64,000 nt of DNA from Pseudomonas purpurea. GTDB lineage: Bacteria > Pseudomonadota > Gammaproteobacteria > Pseudomonadales > Pseudomonadaceae. Below the pieces are notes generated by a model. The model ran no database searches. It worked only from the letters and a program-made list of their open reading frames with translations, and was not told the origin of the DNA. The stretch covers positions 5,867,564-5,931,563 of the forward strand of contig NZ_CP150918.1 in the NCBI RefSeq assembly GCF_039908635.1, given 5' to 3'. Positions 35,861 to 44,904 of this stretch are shown here, in pieces; within the stretch, counting starts at the first letter, position 1, and every line of letters starts with the position of its first letter. A program made the position numbers and the translations under genes.

Positions 35861-37029
35861 CAAACCTGGCTCCTGGCGCGAATGCTCCGGTAGCCACGGG
35901 CCAGCTGACGGTTACCGTCAGCTTCTCCCAGCTCCCGGGCGCAGACATTGATGTATCGGCGTTTGTACTGAACGACGCGGGCAAAGTCCGCGGCGATCAG
36001 GACATGTGTTTCTACGGACAAAAAAGCGTCAATAACGGGGCCGTCCAACTGACGGAAACGGCCGCTGGCCGTACAGTTTTCACCCTGGATCTGAGCAAGA
36101 TCGACGCTGTCGTGGAAAAAGTCGCCCTGACGGCCACCATCTACGAAAACAAGGCGCGGTTCGACAGCGTTTCCCACCTGTCGTTGAGTGTCAGCGGTGG
36201 GATCGAAGCCAGTATTCCTACCAACGGAATGCAGGAAACCGCACTGATCCTCGGCGAGTTTTACCGTCGCCAGGGTGCCTGGAAGTTCCGCTGTGTCGCC
36301 CAAGGGTTTGCCGGTGGCCTGGAGCCCCTGGCTAAACACTTTGGTGTTGAAGTCGCAGCGCCATCTCCAACGCCAACACCTGCTCCGACGCCAGCGCCGG
36401 CAGCGGTCAAGTCCAGCATCAGCCTGAGCAAGATCACCCTGGACAAGACCCGCTCCAGCATCAGCCTGGAAAAGGGCAGCAGCGATTTCGGCGAGATCAA
36501 GATCAACCTGAACTGGAACCGTGCCAGCAATGGCGGCGGTGGCGGCTTCTTCTCGCGCCTGAAGTCCGATGCCATCGACCTGGACGTCGGTTGCCTGTTC
36601 GAACTCGCCGACGGTTATAAAGGTGCCGTGCAGGCCCTGGGTAACTCGTTCGGTGATTTCAACAATGAACCGTACATCCAGTTGATGGGCGATGACCGGA
36701 CCGGTTCGGTCAGCGACGGCGAATGGCTGCGCATCAACGGCAAGCAGTGGAAAGACATCAAACGCATCCTGGTGTACGCCTTCATTTACGAAGGCGCGCC
36801 GAACTGGAAGGCCACCGATGGGGTTGTGACCATCTATGTGCCGGGCCAGCCGCCGATTGAAGTGCGGGTCAGCGAGGAAGGTGGACGCCAGGGCATGTGT
36901 GCAATCGCACTCCTGGAAAACGACGCAGGCGCGGTCAAGGTCTCCCGTCGGGTCGACTTCTTCCGTGGGCACTCCGACATGGACAAGGCTTACGGCTGGG
37001 GCATGAAGTGGTCCGCAGGGTCCAAATAA
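35857..37029 (+). CDS. terA: Two-domain TerD-family protein TerA
   Basis: 390 residues. It has an N-terminal TerD-like domain (residues about 1-165, ending QGFAGGLEPLAKHFGVE), a linker rich in Pro, Thr and Ala at 168-185, then a second domain (about 190-390) with SISLEKGSSDFGEIKINLNWNR and DAIDLDVGCLFEL. TerA of this length and order is characteristic of ter operons. The linker implies two independent globular domains. It overlaps terZ by 4 bp. A GC-rich hairpin lies in the 49-bp gap before terB. Confidence 0.9.
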   Translation: MTNLAPGANAPVATGQLTVTVSFSQLPGADIDVSAFVLNDAGKVRGDQDMCFYGQKSVNNGAVQLTETAAGRTVFTLDLSKIDAVVEKVALTATIYENKARFDSVSHLSLSVSGGIEASIPTNGMQETALILGEFYRRQGAWKFRCVAQGFAGGLEPLAKHFGVEVAAPSPTPTPAPTPAPAAVKSSISLSKITLDKTRSSISLEKGSSDFGEIKINLNWNRASNGGGGGFFSRLKSDAIDLDVGCLFELADGYKGAVQALGNSFGDFNNEPYIQLMGDDRTGSVSDGEWLRINGKQWKDIKRILVYAFIYEGAPNWKATDGVVTIYVPGQPPIEVRVSEEGGRQGMCAIALLENDAGAVKVSRRVDFFRGHSDMDKAYGWGMKWSAGSK

Positions 37030-37040
37030 ATCATCAGCAC

Positions 37041-37062
37041 CGCGGGGCCTTCCGGCCCCGCG
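37041..37062 (+). promoter_or_regulatory. Intercistronic GC-rich hairpin between terA and terB
   Basis: A perfect 9-bp stem CGCGGGGCC/GGCCCCGCG around the loop TTCC, followed by no T-tract. It is more likely a mRNA stability or processing element setting the terZA/terB ratio than a terminator. Confidence 0.5.
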
Positions 37063-37078
37063 TATTGGGAGAATCAAA

Positions 37079-37528
37079 ATGCTCGAATGGTTGAAGACAA
37101 ATGCCACAGCGGCACGCGACAAACTGGCCAGCGAAGTCACCAAGTTCAAGAACCGTGAGTTCATGGACGCCGTGGTCGCCGGTTGTGCACTGGTCGCGGC
37201 AGCCGATGGCGACATCAGCTCCGAAGAAAAACAGAAAATGATGGGTTACATCCAGAACTCGCAAGAGCTCAAGGTGTTCGACGCCAAGGATGTCATCAAA
37301 TCGTTCCAGGAAATTTGCGGCAAGTTTGAATTCGACAACGCCATCGGCCGTGCCGAAGCGTTGAAGGTCATCGCAAAAATCAAAAGCAAACCAGACGCAG
37401 CGCGTCTGTTGGTTCGCGTTTGCTGCGCAATCGGGGGTGCCGACGGTTCCTTCGACGAAAGCGAACGTGCTGTTTGCCGCTCCATCTGCAATGAGCTGGG
37501 CCTGAGCCCCGCTGACTTCGATCTCTAA
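37079..37528 (+). CDS. terB: Tellurite-resistance TerB-family protein
   Basis: 149 residues. The TerB fold is all-helical with conserved acidic positions that bind metal: FMDAVVAGCALVAAADGDISSEEKQKM and later AIGGADGSFDESERAVCRSIC. Two internal D-G-[DS]-x-[DS]-E type loops repeat about 90 residues apart, the pattern of this family. TerB interacts with TerC at the membrane in characterised systems. It starts after GGGAGA with good spacing and terC follows 11 bp later. Confidence 0.93.
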   Translation: MLEWLKTNATAARDKLASEVTKFKNREFMDAVVAGCALVAAADGDISSEEKQKMMGYIQNSQELKVFDAKDVIKSFQEICGKFEFDNAIGRAEALKVIAKIKSKPDAARLLVRVCCAIGGADGSFDESERAVCRSICNELGLSPADFDL

Positions 37529-37539
37529 GGTAAACACCT

Positions 37540-38571
37540 GTGGAAAATACTGCTCTGGGCTTCCCGCCCCTCACCATCGCGGTCTTCGTAGGCCTGGCCT
37601 TGTCGGCCATGGTCCTCGACATGCTGACCCACCGGGGTGACAAGCCGGTCTCGCTCACCAAAGCCGCTGTCTGGTCGGTGTTCTGGGTTCTGATTTCCCT
37701 GGGCTTCGCCGGTTATCTGTATGTCGAACACGGCCCGTCTGTGGCCAGCCTGTTCATCACCGGCTACGCCCTGGAGAAAGTCCTGAGCGTGGACAATCTG
37801 TTTGTGTTCATGGCGATCTTCGCCTGGTTCAAGATCCCGGATGGCCTGCGCCACCGTGTTCTGTACTGGGGCATTATCGGCGCGATCGTCTTCCGCCTGA
37901 TCTTCGTGGCCATCGGTACCGGTCTGCTGATGTTCGGCCCGTGGGTCGAGGTGATCTTTGCCCTGATCGTCGGCTGGACCGCGGTCATGATGCTCAGAGC
38001 GGGCGGTGACGACGAAGAGGAAGAGGACTACTCCAAGCACATGGCCTACCGCTTCGCCGCGAAACTGTTCCCGGTATGGCCAAAACTGCATGGCCATAAC
38101 TTCTTCGTGCGTCGTTCGGTCCTTGAAAAAGAGCTGAACAAACCCGAGAACAAGGGCATCAGCCTGCCGGTCAAAGGCGCACTGTTCGCCACGCCGCTGT
38201 TCCTTTGCGTATTCGTGATGGAAATCTCCGACGTGCTGTTCGCCTTCGACTCGGTACCGGCAGTTATTGCGGTCAGCCGTGAACCGTTGATCGTGTACTC
38301 GGCTATGCTGTTCGCGATTCTGGGCCTGCGGACCATGTACTTCGTCCTCGAAGCACTGAAACGCTACCTGGTGCACCTGGAGAAAGCCGTCATCGCACTG
38401 CTGTTCTTCATTGCCGCCAAACTGGGCCTCAATGCAACCGATCACCTGTTTCACCACGGTTACAGCATCGATGCCAACACCAGCCTGTTTGTCGTGCTGA
38501 TCGTGCTGGCCATCGGTATCGTCGCCAGCCTGATCTTCCCTGCAAAGGAAGACGAGGCAGAAAACGCTTAA
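37540..38571 (+). CDS. terC: TerC-family integral membrane protein
   Basis: 343 residues from a GTG start, the length of plasmid-type TerC. Seven to nine hydrophobic segments are visible, with the conserved acidic/amide residues in membrane segments: SVDNLFVFMAIF after the first loop and DVLFAFDSVPAVIAVS, typical of a TerC metal-handling core. In E. coli and other bacteria the TerC family includes Mn exporters, and in Ter systems it is the membrane partner of TerB. No Mn-sensing yybP-ykoY riboswitch is seen upstream. Confidence 0.94.
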   Translation: MENTALGFPPLTIAVFVGLALSAMVLDMLTHRGDKPVSLTKAAVWSVFWVLISLGFAGYLYVEHGPSVASLFITGYALEKVLSVDNLFVFMAIFAWFKIPDGLRHRVLYWGIIGAIVFRLIFVAIGTGLLMFGPWVEVIFALIVGWTAVMMLRAGGDDEEEEDYSKHMAYRFAAKLFPVWPKLHGHNFFVRRSVLEKELNKPENKGISLPVKGALFATPLFLCVFVMEISDVLFAFDSVPAVIAVSREPLIVYSAMLFAILGLRTMYFVLEALKRYLVHLEKAVIALLFFIAAKLGLNATDHLFHHGYSIDANTSLFVVLIVLAIGIVASLIFPAKEDEAENA

Positions 38572-38598
38572 GTCCAAACCTAAAGGAGTAACAGAGAA

Positions 38599-39174
38599 AT
38601 GGCACTGACCCTTCAGAAAGGCGGAAACCTGTCCCTTTCGAAAACCGACCCTTCGCTGACCAAGATTCTGGTCGGTCTGGGCTGGGACCCACGCGCTACA
38701 GACGGAGCTGAATTCGATTTGGACGCCAGTGCATTTCTGCTTGGCGCCAACGGCAAGGTACGTAGCGACGCGGACTTCATTTTCTACAATCAGCTCAAAA
38801 GTGCTGATGGCTCGGTTGAACACACCGGCGACAACCGTACCGGCGCCGGCGACGGTGACGACGAAGTGGTCAAGGTCGACCTGAGCCGTGTACCGGCTGA
38901 CGTCGACAAAATTGCCTTCACCGTGACCATCCACGACGCTGAAGCACGCAAGCAGAACTTCGGCCAAGTGGGCAATGCGTTCATCCGCATCGTCAACGAA
39001 GTGACTGGCGCTGAAATCGTTCGTTATGACCTGGCCGAAGACGCCAGCGTTGAAACCGCAATGATCTTCGCCGAGCTGTACCGCAACAATGGCGAGTGGA
39101 AATTCCGTGCTGTCGGCCAAGGTTATGCCGGTGGCCTGAAAGCTACCGCCAACCAATACGGCATGAGCTTCTAA
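38599..39174 (+). CDS. terD: TerD-family calcium-binding stress protein
   Basis: 191 residues, the archetype length of TerD. It contains [24 protein letters not shown], the acidic loop [21 protein letters not shown], and the C-terminal [27 protein letters not shown]. In structures of this family two Ca ions are held by these acidic residues. It is preceded by AAAGGAG. The next gene encodes a near paralogue, so the pair is a tandem duplication. Confidence 0.92.
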   Translation: MALTLQKGGNLSLSKTDPSLTKILVGLGWDPRATDGAEFDLDASAFLLGANGKVRSDADFIFYNQLKSADGSVEHTGDNRTGAGDGDDEVVKVDLSRVPADVDKIAFTVTIHDAEARKQNFGQVGNAFIRIVNEVTGAEIVRYDLAEDASVETAMIFAELYRNNGEWKFRAVGQGYAGGLKATANQYGMSF

Positions 39175-39207
39175 GCTGTCCCACCCCATTTAAAAGAGGA
39201 ATCAATC

Positions 39208-39786
39208 ATGGCGGTAAGTCTGAGCAAAGGCGGCAACGTTTCCCTGTCCAAAGAGGCTCCGGGCCTGACCGAAGTCATCGTGGGCCTGGGTTGGGATCCG
39301 CGCGTGACCGACGGTCAAGAGTTCGACCTGGACGCTTCGATCTTCATCGTTGGCGAAAATGGCAAAGTCCTCGATGACAACAGCTTCATTTTCTACAACA
39401 ACAAGAAGTCTGCCGATGGCAGCGTCGAGCACCTGGGCGACAACCGCTCCGGCGCAGGCGAAGGTGACGACGAGCAGGCAGTGGTCAAGCTGACCTCCCT
39501 GGCAGCCGCCGTCCAGAAGCTGGTGTTCGCGGTCACTATCCACGACGCTGAAGCCCGCAAGCAAAGCTTCGGCCAGGTTTCCAACGCTTACATCCGCGTT
39601 GTGAACAAGGCTGACGGCAAGGAACTGGCGCGCTACGACCTGTCGGAAGACGCTTCCACCGAGACCGCAATGATCTTCGGTGAGCTCTATCGCAATGGCG
39701 CCGAGTTCAAGTTCAAGGCCATCGGCCAAGGCTTCGCTGGCGGCCTCAAGCCTCTGGCTGAAGCTCACGGCGTGAGCATCGGCTAA
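39208..39786 (+). CDS. terE: TerD-family calcium-binding stress protein
   Basis: 192 residues, closely related to the preceding terD product across the whole length ([56 protein letters not shown]). It occupies the terE position and has AGAGGA upstream of its ATG. It is the last gene of the plus-strand Ter operon: a strong terminator starts 17 bp after the stop. Confidence 0.92.
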   Translation: MAVSLSKGGNVSLSKEAPGLTEVIVGLGWDPRVTDGQEFDLDASIFIVGENGKVLDDNSFIFYNNKKSADGSVEHLGDNRSGAGEGDDEQAVVKLTSLAAAVQKLVFAVTIHDAEARKQSFGQVSNAYIRVVNKADGKELARYDLSEDASTETAMIFGELYRNGAEFKFKAIGQGFAGGLKPLAEAHGVSIG

Positions 39787-39802
39787 CCCGCAAGGGTGCC
39801 CC

Positions 39803-39834
39803 AAAAGCCCCTGCCGATTGGCAGGGGCTTTTTC
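39803..39834 (+). terminator. Rho-independent terminator of the Ter operon
   Basis: A 13-bp stem, AAAAGCCCCTGCC with GGCAGGGGCTTTT, closes on the loop GATT and is followed by a T-run. It lies 17 bp after the terE stop and is the strongest terminator in the Ter region. Confidence 0.92.
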
Positions 39835-39972
39835 TTGTCTGCCACAACCTCGCAATACCGCTGTTTCTACTGGCGCCGATACTGGCCAAGGGACGAAACA
39901 ACAAGGAGCTCGGCATGGATCGAGCGTATTTGCCAACGGCCTGCACAGGCCGATCTATCAGCAAGGATGAAC

Positions 39973-40974
39973 ATGAACCTCTTGCTCAAGGCGCGCCTAT
40001 GCCTGGCCGCCCTCGGTTATCTGGTCATTTGCAACACCGCCTGGGCCGCCAGCTTCAACTGCGCCAACGCGACGACTTACTCGGAAAACGCCATCTGCTC
40101 GAACGAAGCGTTTTCCAGGCTCGATGAAAAAATCAGCTCGTTGTTTACCCAAAGCATGGAACTGACGGACGAAAAAGCCGCCTTGCGCCAGGATCAGCGC
40201 GACTGGCTGGCCTCCCGCAACACCTGCGCCACCGCCGCCTGTGTCGGCGAGCAACTGCGCGAGCGGGTCGAGTTCCTGCAAGACTATCGGGCAGGCCTCA
40301 CACCTGCACCTTCTGTCATGGCGCCGGTTCCCGCCCCTGCACCGGTCATTGCGGCGCCAGCGCCGGTGATCACGCCACCTGCGGTGCACGCCCCGACAGT
40401 CGCCCCACAAGCCACCCACCCCGCTGCACCCGCACCCTCTGCCGCCGCTCCGGTGCAGGCACCGCGCAAAGACCCCTCGTTACTGCCCGCCAAACTGGCC
40501 GGCCTGGCGATGCTGATCGTGGTGTTGGCGAGTATCTGGCTGCACCACCGCGGAACGCTGACCATTTACGCCGATTACACCGATGCGACCTGGACCAGCG
40601 TCACGCCGATGCTGGGGATCGTTTCGTACTGGGTGTTCCGCTTCTTTGAGATACCGCACCCGTACGCCCTGATCGCTGCGGGCATCCTGTTCAGCCTGAT
40701 GATGGTTCAAGTGGTCCGCCAGACCTACAAGAGCAACGGCGTGTCGGTGTACTTCCTGATGGCGCTCATGGCCAAGATGATCATGATTGGCGCCTACCTC
40801 ATCGTGATGATCGTGCTGATCATCGGCAAGTCACGCACCCAGCGCGAGGCACGCAACAAACGCCGGGCTATAGCCGCCATCACGTCGCTGTTCGTGCTGC
40901 TCTCGGGCTGGCTGTGCCGGGACCGCCGGTTCACCCCGCTGGGGGTTTATCTGGAAGGGCAAACCACGCCTTGA
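39973..40974 (+). CDS. LprI/DUF1311-like exported domain fused to membrane segments
   Basis: 333 residues from the ATG at 39973, chosen for AAGGA five bases upstream; an ATG six bases earlier is possible. A signal peptide (LCLAALGYLVICNTAWA) leads to a Cys-rich domain, FNCANATTYSENAICSNEAFSRLDEKISSLF and LRQDQRDWLASRNTC, the pattern of the LprI/DUF1311 family, which includes lysozyme inhibitors. A linker of Ala/Pro repeats (about residues 100-165) precedes four hydrophobic segments at the C-terminus. It is transcribed after the Ter terminator and convergent with the TerD-vWA gene. A Ter link is positional only. Confidence 0.75.
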   Translation: MNLLLKARLCLAALGYLVICNTAWAASFNCANATTYSENAICSNEAFSRLDEKISSLFTQSMELTDEKAALRQDQRDWLASRNTCATAACVGEQLRERVEFLQDYRAGLTPAPSVMAPVPAPAPVIAAPAPVITPPAVHAPTVAPQATHPAAPAPSAAAPVQAPRKDPSLLPAKLAGLAMLIVVLASIWLHHRGTLTIYADYTDATWTSVTPMLGIVSYWVFRFFEIPHPYALIAAGILFSLMMVQVVRQTYKSNGVSVYFLMALMAKMIMIGAYLIVMIVLIIGKSRTQREARNKRRAIAAITSLFVLLSGWLCRDRRFTPLGVYLEGQTTP

Positions 40975-41039
40975 GCTTCAGTCATCGCATGCCGGGCGCT
41001 ACCAGGTGACCTGTGGATAACCTGGCAGCGATCAGCCGA

Positions 41040-42299
41040 TCAACACAGAATGAAGGCGTCCCTGGCGGCCTTGAGCCAGTCCGGGAACTCCTCCATCAGT
41101 TGGTCATATAACTGCTCTTCGCTGATGTCGTTGAGGTTATCCAGGGCAAAGAAGTTGCAGTTATCCACAACCCGGCCGTCCATGTCGTCGAGCTTCTCCA
41201 GAATGCCGTAGCCAGAACCGCCCAACCCGACGAACTGCCAGAAGATCGGCAACTTGGCCGCCTCTTTCATCAGTTTGGTGATGGCCCGATTTTCGTGGAC
41301 GCCGCCGTCACTGATAAACAGCACGTAGATCGGCGTGCGGTCACCGGAATTCTTGTAGTAGTCGATCACCTGGCGCATGGCTTTAGGCTCGTCGTTGACC
41401 CGACTGCCCACATTCCATTTTTTCCAGCCGCCATTGTCCTGATTGACGTAATCCTGGTAGTTGCCGAGCGTCACCGACGACAACTGGCACGGCTTGGCGC
41501 CGAACGCCCAGCAGTCGAGCGCACCGTCATCATCGAAATGCACCGCCAGCGGTAACAGGCGGTTGATCACTTCCTGCACGTGCCCACCCGAATATTGGCC
41601 CGTCATCGAACCCGAGGCATCCAGCACCAGCCCGACCCGTGCCTTGACGTCAGTGAGCTTGGCTTTCTCCAGACTGATTTGGGCTTTCTTGGCCAGACTG
41701 ACCAGCGCGGGTGCCGCCGCCGCGACTTTCTTCTCAAGGGAGATTTTTGGCGTAGCGAGCGGTGGCGCGGGCGCTGGGGCCGGGACCGGTTCATCCGCAA
41801 CCGAGCCGCCGAAATGCTCGACCAGCGCAGCCAGGCCGGCATTGAACCCCTGGAGATTGGAGAGCATCCGCCACTCACCATTCTTGCGGTAGATGTCCGC
41901 GACCATGATCGCCTTCTCACCGTCAAACGTCGCACCGTTGAAGCCGCAACTGGCTACTTCGTGGCCGTTGGCCTGGATGCTGAAACGGCTCGACTGAATG
42001 TCGCGCATCGCCCCGCCACCGTCGATCGACGCGGTGAACACCATGCGATCAATCGTTGCCGGCAAGCCTGCCAGGTTGATCTGGAAGTCGCCGCCATCGG
42101 ACAGCTTCAGGCTGTTGCACGGTGACGCCGGCTGGTTGAAGAAAATCATGTAGCGGTCGTCAGAGAGCTTGCCCTGAGCATCCACCCCAAAGCAGACGTA
42201 GTCGATGACATCGCGCGAATCGATCTTGATCGACAGCGTCAGCGAGTCGCCCTGGATGAGGGTCGCCAACGGTACGCGCTGGCCCTGTGTAATGAGCAT
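41040..42299 (-). CDS. terF: TerD domain - von Willebrand A domain protein (TerF-like)
   Basis: 419 residues. Residues about 1-165 are a TerD domain (VIDYVCFGVDAQGKLSDDRYMIFF, EKAIMVADIYRKNGEWRML, QGFNAGLAALVEHFGG). A linker rich in Ala and Pro follows, then repeated LEK-containing segments, then a vWA domain from about residue 215 with the MIDAS D-x-S-x-S in LVLDASGSMTG and the later Thr and Asp positions. This is the terF architecture of R478-type loci. It is on the strand opposite the main operon and reads away from glmS. Confidence 0.9.
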   Translation of the reverse strand: MLITQGQRVPLATLIQGDSLTLSIKIDSRDVIDYVCFGVDAQGKLSDDRYMIFFNQPASPCNSLKLSDGGDFQINLAGLPATIDRMVFTASIDGGGAMRDIQSSRFSIQANGHEVASCGFNGATFDGEKAIMVADIYRKNGEWRMLSNLQGFNAGLAALVEHFGGSVADEPVPAPAPAPPLATPKISLEKKVAAAAPALVSLAKKAQISLEKAKLTDVKARVGLVLDASGSMTGQYSGGHVQEVINRLLPLAVHFDDDGALDCWAFGAKPCQLSSVTLGNYQDYVNQDNGGWKKWNVGSRVNDEPKAMRQVIDYYKNSGDRTPIYVLFISDGGVHENRAITKLMKEAAKLPIFWQFVGLGGSGYGILEKLDDMDGRVVDNCNFFALDNLNDISEEQLYDQLMEEFPDWLKAARDAFILC

Positions 42300-42466
42300 T
42301 TAAAGGCTCCTGTTCCCTGGATGAGCTGGACGAAGGCACCGATAGTACCCGTAAAACACCCAACATTGGCTGGTCGTTGAAGCCAACCAAATAACGGCCC
42401 AGCCCTTAGACCTTGAGGGTTCATTGTGTAAGCTTGGTGCAAGGAATAATGGTTACGGAGCAACAC

Positions 42467-42949
42467 ATGGACGATACACACACGCCGCTGCTGATTCAGC
42501 TATACGCCGCAGAAAAAGACGGGCCGTTTCTTGAGGAGCTGCCTGCTCGCCCGTTGGGAGATGACACCTACGAGTTACTCTCTTCCCCTGGCCTGATATT
42601 GAACCTGGCGCGGGGAGATGTTGTTTCAATCAAGGACAAGAATGCCCCGGCCGTGGTTGTGAAACGCGGGGGTAACTTCTGCATTCAGATCTACGCCGAC
42701 AGCATTCCCGAACACGAAATAGAAACCCTCGAAAACGATGTGATTCGTGAACTCAATGGCACCCTGGATGGTGTCTTCGAAGGGAACCTGTCGCTGGCCG
42801 TCCCGGCAAAAAACGGCATGGACGCCATCAATAAGTTCTTCGACCGGTTCCGCGAAAGAACAGGCATCCAGTGGTACTACGCCAACATTTACAAAAATCT
42901 CGACGATGACGATGACGAAACCTTGCTGTATTGGTGGCTCGACAGCTGA
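42467..42949 (+). CDS. DUF4265-like protein of unknown function
   Basis: 160 residues from the ATG at 42467 (CGGAG six bases upstream); an ATG at 42449 with its own AAGGA is an alternative. The N-terminal half, with ARGDVVSIKDKNAPAVVVKRGG and the beta-rich start IQLYAAEKDGPFLEELPARPLG, resembles DUF4265 proteins. The C-terminus is very acidic (DDDDDE) and ends WWLDS. Soluble, no enzyme motif. It is divergent from terF with about 170 bp between and convergent with glmS. Assignment to the family is by eye. Confidence 0.7.
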   Translation: MDDTHTPLLIQLYAAEKDGPFLEELPARPLGDDTYELLSSPGLILNLARGDVVSIKDKNAPAVVVKRGGNFCIQIYADSIPEHEIETLENDVIRELNGTLDGVFEGNLSLAVPAKNGMDAINKFFDRFRERTGIQWYYANIYKNLDDDDDETLLYWWLDS

Positions 42950-42990
42950 GCCGGGTACGGCCGTTTTCCGAGGCGCTTTCGGAAAAACAA

Positions 42991-43013
42991 AAGCCCCCGA
43001 TCATCGGGGGCTT
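42991..43013 (-). terminator. Rho-independent terminator downstream of glmS
   Basis: The stem AAGCCCCCG/CGGGGGCTT around a 5-base loop lies 58 bp after the glmS stop; on the minus strand it runs into TTTTGTTTTT, so it terminates glmS transcription. It may also act for the convergent DUF4265-like gene. Confidence 0.85.
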
Positions 43014-43040
43014 GGGCAGTGCGTCTGACGCTACGGGTGC

Positions 43041-43108
43041 AAACCGGTCTGGCCGGGTTCGGCCGGTGGCTTACTCCACCGTGACCGACTTCGCCAGGTT
43101 GCGCGGCT
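43041..43108 (-). other. Tn7 attachment site (attTn7), unoccupied
   Basis: In pseudomonads Tn7 inserts about 25 bp beyond the glmS stop, guided by TnsD binding to the end of the coding sequence. The corresponding bases here are the last part of glmS (43071-43108) and the insertion point near 43046. No Tn7 ends or tns genes are present. Confidence 0.6.
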
Positions 43109-44903
43109 GATCCACATCGGTGCCTTTGAGCACGGCGACGTAGTACGACAGCAACTGCAACGGGATGGTGTAGAGGATCGGCGACAGAACGTCGTGGATA
43201 TGCGGCATGTTGATGACGTGAGTGCCTTCGCCGTTGGTCATGCCGGCCTGTTCGTCAGCAAAGACGATCAGTTGGCCGCCACGGGCGCGCACTTCCTGAA
43301 GGTTGGACTTCAACTTCTCCAGCAACTCGTTGTTCGGCGCCACGGTGACCACCGGCATGTCGTTGTCGACCAGCGCCAACGGACCGTGCTTGAGCTCGCC
43401 GGCCGGGTAGGCTTCGGCGTGGATGTAGGAGATTTCCTTGAGCTTGAGCGCGCCTTCCATCGCCACCGGGTACTGCGCACCGCGTCCCAGGAACAGGGTG
43501 TGGTTCTTGTCGGCGAACAGCTCGGCGATTTTCTCGACGGTGCCGTCCATGGCCAGGGCTTCGCCCAGGCGGGTCGGCAAGCGACGCAGTTCTTCTACCA
43601 GTTGAGCCTCGACGCCTTTGGCCAAGGTGCCGCGAACCTGACCCAGGGACAAGGTCAGCAACAGCAGACCGACCAACTGAGTGGTAAACGCCTTGGTGGA
43701 TGCCACGCCGATTTCACGGCCGGCCTGGGTCAGCAGGGTCAGGTCCGATTCACGCACCAGCGAGCTGATGCCGACGTTGCAGATCGCCAGGCTGGCAAGG
43801 AAACCCAGTTCCTTGGCATTGCGCAGCGCGGCCAGGGTGTCGGCGGTTTCGCCAGACTGGGAGATGGTCACAAACAGGCTGTCGGGCTGCACCACCACCT
43901 TGCGGTAGCGGAACTCACTGGCGACTTCGACCTGGCACGGGATACCAGCCAGTTCTTCGAGCCAGTAACGGGCAACCATGCCCGCGTGATAACTGGTGCC
44001 GCAGGCAACGATCTGCACATTGCGAACCTTGGCGAACAGTTCAGCCGCTTGTGGGCCGAAGGCTTGCACCAGCACCTGGTTCTGGCTCAGGCGACCTTCC
44101 AGGGTGCGTTGCACCACGGACGGTTGCTCGTGGATTTCCTTGAGCATGAAGTGGCGGAATTCACCCTTCTCGGCAGACTCGGCGCTGTCGCGGTATTGCA
44201 CGGCTTCGCGTTCAACCACTTTGCCGTCGACATCCCAGATCTGCACGCTGTCGCGGCGAATCTCGGCAATATCGCCTTCTTCCAGGTACATGAAACGGTC
44301 GGTGACCTGACGCAGCGCCAGTTGGTCGGACGCCAGGAAGTTCTCGCCCAGACCGAGGCCGATCACCAATGGGCTGCCGCTGCGGGCCGCAACCAGACGA
44401 TCCGGCTGATCGGCGCTGATCACCGCCAGGCCATAAGCACCGTGCAGCTCTTTAACGGTGGCCTTGAGGGCCACGGTCAGATCGCTCAGGTCCTTGAGTT
44501 TGTGGTTCAGCAAGTGCGCGATGACTTCAGTGTCAGTGTCCGAGGTGAACACGTAACCCAGAGCCTTGAGTTGCTCACGCAGGGCTTCGTGGTTTTCGAT
44601 GATGCCGTTGTGCACCACCGCCAGGTCGCCGGAGAAATGCGGGTGCGCGTTACGCTCGCACGGCGCACCGTGGGTGGCCCAGCGGGTGTGGGCGATGCCC
44701 AGGCGCCCGACCAGCGGCTCTGCGGTCAGGGCTTGCTCCAGCTCGCCGACCTTGCCCGGACGACGCATGCGCGCAAGCTTTTCGTCATTGGTAAAGACCG
44801 CCACACCGGCGCTGTCGTAGCCACGGTATTCCAGGCGCTTGAGGCCTTCGAGCAAAATGGCGGTGATGTTACGTTCTGCAACGGCGCCAACAATTCCACA
44901 CAT
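43071..44903 (-). CDS. glmS: Glutamine-fructose-6-phosphate aminotransferase
   Basis: 610 residues. The first enzyme of amino-sugar synthesis, making glucosamine-6-phosphate from fructose-6-phosphate and glutamine for peptidoglycan and LPS. The catalytic Cys2 is intact (MCGIVGAV); the glutamine amidotransferase domain (1-240) has the expected RWATHG and GIIENH segments, and two SIS isomerase domains follow ([17 protein letters not shown]). The C-terminus ends [11 protein letters not shown]. The ATG lies 1 bp after the glmR stop and shares an AGGAG ribosome site. Confidence 0.98.
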   Translation of the reverse strand: MCGIVGAVAERNITAILLEGLKRLEYRGYDSAGVAVFTNDEKLARMRRPGKVGELEQALTAEPLVGRLGIAHTRWATHGAPCERNAHPHFSGDLAVVHNGIIENHEALREQLKALGYVFTSDTDTEVIAHLLNHKLKDLSDLTVALKATVKELHGAYGLAVISADQPDRLVAARSGSPLVIGLGLGENFLASDQLALRQVTDRFMYLEEGDIAEIRRDSVQIWDVDGKVVEREAVQYRDSAESAEKGEFRHFMLKEIHEQPSVVQRTLEGRLSQNQVLVQAFGPQAAELFAKVRNVQIVACGTSYHAGMVARYWLEELAGIPCQVEVASEFRYRKVVVQPDSLFVTISQSGETADTLAALRNAKELGFLASLAICNVGISSLVRESDLTLLTQAGREIGVASTKAFTTQLVGLLLLTLSLGQVRGTLAKGVEAQLVEELRRLPTRLGEALAMDGTVEKIAELFADKNHTLFLGRGAQYPVAMEGALKLKEISYIHAEAYPAGELKHGPLALVDNDMPVVTVAPNNELLEKLKSNLQEVRARGGQLIVFADEQAGMTNGEGTHVINMPHIHDVLSPILYTIPLQLLSYYVAVLKGTDVDQPRNLAKSVTVE

Positions 44904-44904
44904 G

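Noticed and set aside
28329..42949. Ter locus as a recently acquired genomic island
   Set aside because: Base composition and codon use look like the flanks, and no integrase, tRNA end, direct repeat or IS was seen; an old insertion remains possible.
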